Assembly (NCBI RefSeq): GCF_035515035.1
Contig: NZ_DATJCA010000177.1
Location: forward strand, 10,571 to 74,570
Length of the DNA: 64,000 nt
DNA from: Gelidibacter sp035515035
GTDB taxonomy: Bacteria > Bacteroidota > Bacteroidia > Flavobacteriales > Flavobacteriaceae
Direction of reading: 5' to 3'
The notes below the pieces were generated by a model, which made no database searches, was not told the origin of the DNA, and saw only the letters and a program-made list of their open reading frames with translations. Positions within the stretch are counted from its first letter, which is position 1, and each line of letters starts with the position of its first letter. Below are positions 58,126 to 64,000 of the stretch, in pieces. The position numbers and the translations under genes were made by a program.

Positions 58126-59751
58126 ATGGGAAAAGGATTTTTCAAGGTACCGGTAGCCGTCAATGAACCTGTAAAAACTTACGCTCCAGGATCTCCAGAA
58201 CGTGAGGCAGTGATAGCGGAATATTCGAAAATGTTCAGAAGTAAAGTTGATGTACCTCTTTATATCAATGGCAAATATGTCACTACTAAAAACACCAAAA
58301 CCATGTCCCCACCCCATGATCATAAGCATGTGGTAGGAACCTATCATTTAGCAGAGAAGAATCATGTTGAAGATGCTATAGCCACTGCCCTTGAAGCCAG
58401 AAAGTCATGGTCTCAAATGCCTTGGGAACATCGTGCAGGTATTTTTCTTAAAGCTGCCGAATTGCTTGCTGGACCATACAGAGCCAAAATCAACGCCGCA
58501 ACAATGATTGCGCAATCAAAAACCATCCATCAAGCTGAGATTGATTCGGCATGTGAGTTGATTGATTTCTTAAGATTCAATGTTCAGTTTATGACTGAAA
58601 TATATCAGGATCAACCACAAAGCACAAGTGATGCATGGAACAGAGTTGAATACAGACCTTTAGAAGGCTTTACTTATGCAGTGACGCCGTTCAATTTCAC
58701 TGCCATTGCAGGCAACTTGCCGTCATGCATGGCTTTAATGGGGAATGTTGTGATTTGGAAGCCTAGCAACCATCAAATTTACTCCGCCAAAGTGATCATG
58801 GATGTCTTTGAAGAAGCTGGTGTGCCTGCAGGAGTAATAAATGTTGTTTTTGGTGATGCTGCTATGATTACAGACGTTATTATGGCCAGTCCAGATTTTT
58901 CTGGATTACACTATACAGGATCAACTTCCGTTTTTCAAAGCTTATGGAAAAAAATCGGAAATAATATTGCAAATTATAAAACCTATCCTAGAATTGTAGG
59001 AGAAACTGGAGGGAAAGACTTTATCGTGGCCCATAAAACAGCCAACGCCCGACAAGTAGCAACCGCAATTGTTAGGGGTGCATTTGAATTTCAAGGTCAA
59101 AAATGTAGTGCAGCTTCTAGGGGTTATATTGCAAAAAGCATTTGGAACGACGTCAAGAAGTATGTCATTGAAGATTTAGAAACCGTAAAAATGGGGTCTC
59201 CGGAGGACATGAGTAATTTTGTTACCGCAGTCATCCATGAAGCTTCTTTTGATAAGTTGGCCAGTTATATTGACCAAGCCAAAAAAGATAAGACTGCAAC
59301 TATTATTGCCGGTGGAAATTACGATAAGAGCAAAGGTTACTTTATTGAACCAACGGTTATTGAAACCACTGATCCAAAATACGCTACTATGTGCACCGAA
59401 CTTTTTGGTCCCGTAATGACGATTTATGTATATGACGATAAAGACTTCAGCAAGACTTTAAAATTAGTAGATGAAACCAGTGAATACGCGTTGACCGGTG
59501 CTATTTTGGCAACGGACAGATATGCGATAGATGAAGCAACCAAAGCCCTTCAAAATTCAGCTGGAAACTTCTACATCAATGACAAACCAACAGGCGCGGT
59601 AGTTGGGCAACAACCATTTGGAGGCGCAAGAGCTTCTGGAACCAATGATAAAGCGGGAAGTTTACAAAACCTTCTCCGCTGGATCTCTCCAAGATTGGTC
59701 AAAGAAACTTTTGTCACACCAACAGATTACCGTTATCCTTTTTTAGGATAA
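58126..59751 (+). CDS. pruA: L-glutamate gamma-semialdehyde (1-pyrroline-5-carboxylate) dehydrogenase
   Basis: NAD-dependent ALDH4-type enzyme of 541 aa oxidising P5C/glutamate semialdehyde to glutamate in proline catabolism. The catalytic Cys lies in 'FQGQKCSAASR', the base Glu in 'GETGGKDF', and 'TAVIHEASFDK' and 'YFIEPTVIETTDPK' are P5CDH signatures. It is the stand-alone bacterial form, not the PutA fusion. No proline dehydrogenase gene is adjacent. A strong terminator follows. Confidence 0.96.
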   Translation: MGKGFFKVPVAVNEPVKTYAPGSPEREAVIAEYSKMFRSKVDVPLYINGKYVTTKNTKTMSPPHDHKHVVGTYHLAEKNHVEDAIATALEARKSWSQMPWEHRAGIFLKAAELLAGPYRAKINAATMIAQSKTIHQAEIDSACELIDFLRFNVQFMTEIYQDQPQSTSDAWNRVEYRPLEGFTYAVTPFNFTAIAGNLPSCMALMGNVVIWKPSNHQIYSAKVIMDVFEEAGVPAGVINVVFGDAAMITDVIMASPDFSGLHYTGSTSVFQSLWKKIGNNIANYKTYPRIVGETGGKDFIVAHKTANARQVATAIVRGAFEFQGQKCSAASRGYIAKSIWNDVKKYVIEDLETVKMGSPEDMSNFVTAVIHEASFDKLASYIDQAKKDKTATIIAGGNYDKSKGYFIEPTVIETTDPKYATMCTELFGPVMTIYVYDDKDFSKTLKLVDETSEYALTGAILATDRYAIDEATKALQNSAGNFYINDKPTGAVVGQQPFGGARASGTNDKAGSLQNLLRWISPRLVKETFVTPTDYRYPFLG

Positions 59752-59772
59752 TCTTAATTATATTTAAAAAAT

Positions 59773-59804
59773 AATCCTCAAACTAGCGTTTGGGGATTTT
59801 TTTT
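59773..59804 (+). terminator. Rho-independent terminator after pruA
   Basis: AATCCTCAAAC / GTTTGGGGATT stem (one G-T pair), 4-base loop, followed by eight T's. Confidence 0.85.
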
Positions 59805-59856
59805 GTCCATTTAAGTAAATAGTTCATTATCTTAACCTCAGAAAGTCAAAACTTTG

Positions 59857-59864
59857 TATCTTTA
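59857..59864 (+). promoter_or_regulatory. Probable -7 box for the lipase-like gene
   Basis: TATCTTTA, one base from consensus, 23 bases before the ATG. Confidence 0.4.
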
Positions 59865-59887
59865 AATCAACTGAAAACAAATCCTAT

Positions 59888-61552
59888 ATGAAAAAAAACT
59901 ACTTCCTACCTTTATTGTTAACCAGTGCGTTCTTATTTGCCCAAACTCCAGGCAGCGAAAGTCCTATTATGGTTATCGATGCCAGCATTCCTTATCAAGG
60001 ATTTGGCGAAGCGCATCCATTATTGGGTTCTGCCCAGTATAAAATTTATTATGACAATGTTGATGGCGTATTGGACAAACCCATCTTTCTAATTGATGGT
60101 TTCGATCCAAACGATTCAAGAGATATCCCAGAGGTATATGCACTTTTAAATTACGGAAATTCCGGAATGAATTTGGGCGATTTAATAAGAGATGAAGGCT
60201 ATGACCTCGTAGTCCTGAATTTTGAAGCAGCTTACCCAAGTCCTACGGATGGCACCATACTTAGGGGAGGCGCGGATTATATACAACGTAACGCCTTGAC
60301 ATTCGTGGAACTTATCAACACGATAAACAGTATGAAAATAGGTTCTGAACAAAACGTGGTCATAGGGCCAAGTATGGGCGGCCTCATCTCAAGATATGCC
60401 CTACGCTATATGGAACAGAACACATTGGATCACGATACACGATTGCATATCTCATTTGACGCCCCGCACAGGGGTGCCAACGTACCCATTGGCATGCAAT
60501 ATCTTTTTAATTACATGGTCAATGGCGAGCCAGGAATTACCGAAGCTGAACCCTTAGTAAACGACTTATTGAACAGTCCTGCTGCTAAACAAATGTTGAT
60601 CGACCATTACCTTGGCCATGTAGCTGCAAATGGGATCAGTCAAGATAATTCCACCCATACCCCTAAAGGCGCACCTAATTTTAGAGAGGCGTTTCAAGCT
60701 GAATTAGACGCTATGGGTTTTCCACAAAATACGAGGAACGTCGCCATTACTAACGGCAGCGGTGTTGGTCAAATGACCGGCACCCCAGGAATGGAACTTA
60801 TCAACCATACTTTTGATACAGGAATAATCAACATTGGAGGGCTACCGGTTTATTCTAGAGCATCGGTAGCAGTACATTTTGCACCAATGGCCAATGAAAC
60901 CATCAATGTATCAAATTTTACTGGAGAGATAAGATTTTTGCCTATTGGCCCCTGGATACCCGCGCTCAATTTCAGTGCCTCTGCACAATCAGCCGTAACG
61001 TCAGATGGTTTAGATAGCGCTCCTGGAGGTCAATTCGATCTATATTCATTTGATGATGGTTCCAATCCTTTGATTTCAGATTTTTTCAACAACTTAAATT
61101 CGCAATATTTTAGTTTCATTCCAACCCTAAGTGGATTGGCTATTAACAACCAATCCAATTGGTATGCAAATCCAAACCTCAACAACTCACCTTTTGCCAA
61201 CACCTATATTCCAACTGAGAATGAGCCGCACGTTACGCTGACTGATGGAAACGTTGCATTTACTTTAGCTGAAATCCTTCAAGGTACTCTGGGAACAGTT
61301 GATTTCTCAAGTAATCATGAAATCAAGCTGCTACAAAACCCGGTTTATAATTCTCTGACTTTGTTGAGCACTAATGAATTTTCAAATGCAAAGGTATCCA
61401 TTGTTGATCTTACAGGTAAACTCGTTTTAAGCACCCGTACTTCACTATCCAATAGCACAACAATTCCTTTTCACTTGGAAACCGGATTATACCTATTGAA
61501 TGTTCAAACCGAGAATGGATTTATTTTCAACACAAAGCTTCTTGTAAAATAA
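59888..61552 (+). CDS. T9SS-secreted alpha/beta-hydrolase (lipase-like) protein
   Basis: A 554-aa secreted protein. Signal peptide (1-19, 'AFLFAQ'), an alpha/beta-hydrolase region with oxyanion-type 'IFLIDGFDP' and the nucleophile elbow G160-P-S162-M-G164, followed by 'ISFDAPHRGANVP' (a segment typical of GPI-inositol-deacylase/lipase-type esterases), then about 150 residues of low-complexity beta sequence. The last ~75 residues ('LLQNPVYNSLTLLS...VSIVDLTGKLV...GLYLLNVQTENG') are a type A T9SS sorting domain, so it is exported across the outer membrane and probably released or anchored. Substrate unknown. Confidence 0.87.
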   Translation: MKKNYFLPLLLTSAFLFAQTPGSESPIMVIDASIPYQGFGEAHPLLGSAQYKIYYDNVDGVLDKPIFLIDGFDPNDSRDIPEVYALLNYGNSGMNLGDLIRDEGYDLVVLNFEAAYPSPTDGTILRGGADYIQRNALTFVELINTINSMKIGSEQNVVIGPSMGGLISRYALRYMEQNTLDHDTRLHISFDAPHRGANVPIGMQYLFNYMVNGEPGITEAEPLVNDLLNSPAAKQMLIDHYLGHVAANGISQDNSTHTPKGAPNFREAFQAELDAMGFPQNTRNVAITNGSGVGQMTGTPGMELINHTFDTGIINIGGLPVYSRASVAVHFAPMANETINVSNFTGEIRFLPIGPWIPALNFSASAQSAVTSDGLDSAPGGQFDLYSFDDGSNPLISDFFNNLNSQYFSFIPTLSGLAINNQSNWYANPNLNNSPFANTYIPTENEPHVTLTDGNVAFTLAEILQGTLGTVDFSSNHEIKLLQNPVYNSLTLLSTNEFSNAKVSIVDLTGKLVLSTRTSLSNSTTIPFHLETGLYLLNVQTENGFIFNTKLLVK

Positions 61553-61575
61553 TACCGTTATCGCTTCTAAAAACC

Positions 61576-61601
61576 AAAGGCTGAATTTTAATTCAGCCTT
61601 T
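61576..61601. terminator. Bidirectional terminator between lipase-like gene and rsmG
   Basis: Perfect 12-bp stem AAAGGCTGAATT / AATTCAGCCTTT with a 2-base loop; it overlaps the rsmG stop codon. Confidence 0.85.
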
Positions 61602-62222
61602 ATATTTTATGGGCAAATGCACCAACTTTTTGGTTTCAAAGAATTCTTCCTTGTAGAAATCGGATAGAGCATACACCTTGGCCTTGGGGAAGTCCTGTAA
61701 TTCTTCGGCCAAATCGCCACCTTTTAAATAGATGATTCCGTTTTTAAGTTCATGTTTTTGTTTTTTGGCAATTTTTCCTTTTACCCAATGTACAAAGGTT
61801 GGCATTGCCGCTACAGCTCTACTCACAATAAAGTCATAAGTGCCATCTACCTCTTCCACTCTGCTGTGAGAGGTCTTAACATTGGTCAACCCCAATCCGT
61901 CAACCACCTCATTAACAACTTTAAGTTTTTTGGCAATGCTATCTACCAAATGAAAATTGGTTTCAGGAAACATGATCGCCAGAGGTATCCCAGGAAACCC
62001 ACCACCCGTGCCAACATCTATCACTTGAGATCCAGGCTTAAAGGAAACCAACTTAGCAATAGCCAAGGAATGAAGGACATGGCGCAAATATAATTCGTCA
62101 ATATCCTTACGCGATACGACGTTTATTTTAAGGTTCCAATCTTTATAAAGATCTTCTAACTGTTCAAACTGATGCAATTGAAGTTCAGATAAATCAGGAA
62201 AATAATTTCTAATGAGTTGCAT
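61593..62222 (-). CDS. rsmG: 16S rRNA (guanine527-N7)-methyltransferase RsmG
   Basis: SAM methyltransferase (GidB) modifying G527 of 16S rRNA. 'YLRHVLHSLAI' (binding region), motif I 'VIDVGTGGGFPGIPLAI', 'FIVSRAVAAMPTFVHW' and 'IIYLKGGDL' are the family's segments. ATG 62222 gives the ~209-aa normal length; an in-frame ATG at 62252 is also possible. Loss causes low-level streptomycin resistance in other bacteria. Confidence 0.95.
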   Translation of the reverse strand: MQLIRNYFPDLSELQLHQFEQLEDLYKDWNLKINVVSRKDIDELYLRHVLHSLAIAKLVSFKPGSQVIDVGTGGGFPGIPLAIMFPETNFHLVDSIAKKLKVVNEVVDGLGLTNVKTSHSRVEEVDGTYDFIVSRAVAAMPTFVHWVKGKIAKKQKHELKNGIIYLKGGDLAEELQDFPKAKVYALSDFYKEEFFETKKLVHLPIKYKG

Positions 62223-62305
62223 TATTTCTAAATTTTCAACAAAATTAATCATTTTTATACGGATAATTTTAGCATATTAGCACCAAGAGCAAAACTTTAA
62301 TTGAT

Positions 62306-62313
62306 TATCTTTG
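62306..62313 (+). promoter_or_regulatory. Bacteroidota -7 box for the desaturase gene
   Basis: TATCTTTG, exact consensus, leaving a leader of about 50 bases before ATG 62369. Confidence 0.6.
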
Positions 62314-62368
62314 CATAATTAATATGATGGCGTGATTTTTGACGTTATCACTAGTAAAATATAATACC

Positions 62369-63469
62369 ATGACACAACAAACCCTATCATTTTCTAGAAA
62401 TGATTCTACAAAATTTTTCAGAACACTCAACAAACGCGTTAACGATTACTTCAAAGACAACAATATAAGACGGACTGGAAACTGGAAAATATGGGTAAAA
62501 ACGGTGGTGATGTTCACTCTGTTTTTAACACCTTATTTCCTAATTCTTACCCTTGATCTACCAGGTTGGTCAATGTTACTATTAACAATTGTTATGGGCA
62601 TTGGAATGGCCGGAGTTGGCATGAACGTGATGCACGATGGCAACCACGGCGCCTTTTCAAACAAGGAATGGATCAATCGTTTAATGGGAAGCAGCATTTA
62701 CATTTTGGCTGGAAACGTTTACAATTGGAAGGTACAACATAATGTACTACATCATACATACACCAACATTCACGGCCATGATGAAGATTTGGAAGCGGGG
62801 AGAATCTTACGTTTCTCGAAACATGCCAAATGGCACAAACATCATAAATTCCAACATTATTACTCCGTATTACTTTATGGTTTATTGACTATAAACTGGG
62901 CCATTACGACAGATTTCCTTCAAATGAAGCGCTATATGAAGCGTAAATTATCTTACGGTAAATTCCCTAATCCTGCAACCGAATGGAGCAAATTGGTTAT
63001 TTCAAAAATAATTTATGTATCCATTTGGATTGTCATTCCATTGGTATTCACGGACATTGCCTGGTGGAAAGTCTTGCTTGGATTTTTTATAATGCATTAC
63101 GTAGCAGGCCTTATTTTAAGTGTTGTATTCCAATTGGCCCATGTGATGGAAGATGCCGAAATGCCCTTGCCAGAAGAAAATGGTACCATGAAAAATACTT
63201 GGGCTATCCATCAACTATTGACTACCGTCAATTTTGGAACCAAAAACAAAATTGTAAATTGGTTTACTGGCGGATTGAACCATCAAGTAGAACATCATAT
63301 TTTTCCGCACATCAGTCACGTACACTATACTAACATTTCAAAAATAGTCAAAGCGACTGCGCAAGAATTCAATCTTCCGTACAAAGAGTACAAAACTACA
63401 CGCCAAGCAATCATAGCACATTTCAGGCACTTAAAAGAAATGGGACTAAAACCTACCTTACAAGCTTAA
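62369..63469 (+). CDS. Membrane fatty acid desaturase
   Basis: A 366-aa acyl-lipid or acyl-CoA desaturase with four membrane segments and the three histidine boxes that bind the di-iron centre: 'HDGNH', 'HNVLHH' and 'NHQVEHH' (the third with the Q-x-x-H-H form of front-end type desaturases). No N-terminal cytochrome b5 domain, so an external ferredoxin donor is needed. It probably adjusts membrane fluidity at low temperature, in keeping with a marine flavobacterium. The frame opens at TTG 62339, but ATG 62369 is preferred. Confidence 0.94.
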   Translation: MTQQTLSFSRNDSTKFFRTLNKRVNDYFKDNNIRRTGNWKIWVKTVVMFTLFLTPYFLILTLDLPGWSMLLLTIVMGIGMAGVGMNVMHDGNHGAFSNKEWINRLMGSSIYILAGNVYNWKVQHNVLHHTYTNIHGHDEDLEAGRILRFSKHAKWHKHHKFQHYYSVLLYGLLTINWAITTDFLQMKRYMKRKLSYGKFPNPATEWSKLVISKIIYVSIWIVIPLVFTDIAWWKVLLGFFIMHYVAGLILSVVFQLAHVMEDAEMPLPEENGTMKNTWAIHQLLTTVNFGTKNKIVNWFTGGLNHQVEHHIFPHISHVHYTNISKIVKATAQEFNLPYKEYKTTRQAIIAHFRHLKEMGLKPTLQA

Positions 63470-63482
63470 TCACTATTTTTAA

Positions 63483-64000
63483 ATGAACTTACTTTCAGAT
63501 AGAATTTTAAACATGTCTACCTCTGCAACTTTAGAAATGGCCGCTAAAGCCAGAGAACTAAGGGCAGAAGGAAAAGACATCATTGGTTTAAGCCTAGGCG
63601 AACCAGATTTCAATACGCCAGACTATATAAAGGCCGCTGCGATACAGGCAATCAATGACAACTACAGCTCGTACACTCCAGTGGACGGTTATGTAGAGCT
63701 CAAAGATGCCATCATCAAAAAGTTTAATCGCGACAATGGATTGACCTATAATCGCAATCAAATTGTAGTATCCACCGGTGCCAAACAATCGCTTGCCAAT
63801 GTTGCAGCCATATTAATCAATAAGGACGACGAGGTGATTATCCCTTGTCCGTATTGGGTGAGCTATGCCGATTTGGTAAAACTTAATGACGGCATCCCTG
63901 TTGAAGTACCCACAACTATTGCCACCGATTTCAAGATGACTCCTGAACAATTAGAGGCTGCCATCACACCAAAAACAAAAATGCTATGGTACAGTTCTCC
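63483..64000 (+). CDS. Class I/II PLP aminotransferase, truncated by window end
   Basis: An ATG at 63483 opens a frame that runs to the edge without a stop (172 full codons). It begins 'MNLLSDRILNMSTSATLEMAAKAREL', followed by 'GLSLGEPDFNTPDYIKAA', 'YTPVDGYVELKDAI' and 'STGAKQSLANVAAIL', the N-terminal half of aspartate/aromatic-type aminotransferases (AspC-like). The PLP Lys would be beyond the window. It lies 13 bases after the desaturase gene. Confidence 0.9.
   Translation, partial: MNLLSDRILNMSTSATLEMAAKARELRAEGKDIIGLSLGEPDFNTPDYIKAAAIQAINDNYSSYTPVDGYVELKDAIIKKFNRDNGLTYNRNQIVVSTGAKQSLANVAAILINKDDEVIIPCPYWVSYADLVKLNDGIPVEVPTTIATDFKMTPEQLEAAITPKTKMLWYSS

Noticed and set aside
1..64000. CRISPR arrays, tRNA/rRNA genes, IS elements, prophage or defence islands
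   Set aside because: No regularly spaced direct repeats, no tRNA T-arm-like sequence with matching fold, and no transposase, integrase or known defence proteins were seen by reading both strands; a dedicated search program could still find a missed tRNA.

Overview
The window is chromosomal DNA of a marine-type member of the Bacteroidota, most likely family Flavobacteriaceae. This rests on several independent signs: promoters of the TAnnTTTG type in front of many genes, a type IX secretion (T9SS) sorting domain and a T9SS plug (DUF5103) protein, a Na+-translocating NADH:quinone reductase (NQR) operon, carboxypeptidase-like regulatory-domain proteins, a low G+C content, and short intergenic repeats of the kind seen in flavobacterial genomes. 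Genus cannot be settled from sequence reading alone. No rRNA, tRNA, CRISPR array, transposase or phage gene was seen.

Layout. 1-3.1 kb: an outer-membrane-type regulatory-domain protein and the Mg2+ transporter MgtE. 3.1-6.7 kb (minus): RimO and a lipoprotein amidase. 6.9-10 kb: a tight operon of a small Cys-rich membrane protein, a family 2 glycosyltransferase, an ECF-type sigma factor and an NRAMP-like transporter lacking the canonical metal motifs. 10-14.2 kb: lipA-gap and a TPR hybrid histidine kinase. 14.2-20 kb: lpxK, lipoproteins, a Nif3-like protein, a cysteine-less 'zinc ribbon' coiled-coil protein, MsrA and a methyltransferase. 20.4-28.2 kb: a kynurenine (tryptophan) catabolic cluster, kynU-kmo-RidA/2-aminomuconate deaminase-aminomuconate semialdehyde dehydrogenase-atypical SDR-3-hydroxyanthranilate dioxygenase-ACMS decarboxylase. 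It would take kynurenine to the 2-aminomuconate/oxalocrotonate level; the tryptophan dioxygenase and formamidase must lie elsewhere.

28.4-36 kb: an O-methyltransferase, a K+-channel-type ionotropic glutamate-receptor homologue, TatA, an M1 aminopeptidase, a DUF6702-like protein, and three tandem regulatory-domain paralogues of which one carries a frameshift. 36-46 kb: PepE, GNAT, an M15 peptidase, ankyrin protein, GpmI, a HAD protein, CoA-transferase, Map, a decayed GxxExxY gene, a methyltransferase and ApbE. 46-49.4 kb: two small conserved proteins, an AAA+ ATPase with an apparent C-terminal gamma-glutamylcyclotransferase-like domain, and a YggS protein. 49.6-55.8 kb (minus): nqrABCDEF. ApbE, encoded 4 kb away, is the expected flavinylating enzyme for NqrB and NqrC. 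55.9-64 kb: T9SS plug-domain protein, ApaG, PruA, a T9SS-exported lipase-like protein, RsmG, a fatty acid desaturase and a truncated aminotransferase at the window edge.

The less expected content is at the level of variants and repeats. Several enzymes have lost hallmark residues (SDR YxxxK, zinc-ribbon cysteines, NRAMP DPGN/MPH). At least five short intergenic repeat families occur, and members have been captured in frame at the N-termini of two kynurenine-pathway enzymes and apparently at the starts of ApbE and a methyltransferase; one copy sits inside the nqr operon. I did not find a clear new defence or mobile system; the AAA+/cyclotransferase-like fusion and the atypical SDR are the best candidates for undescribed biochemistry.
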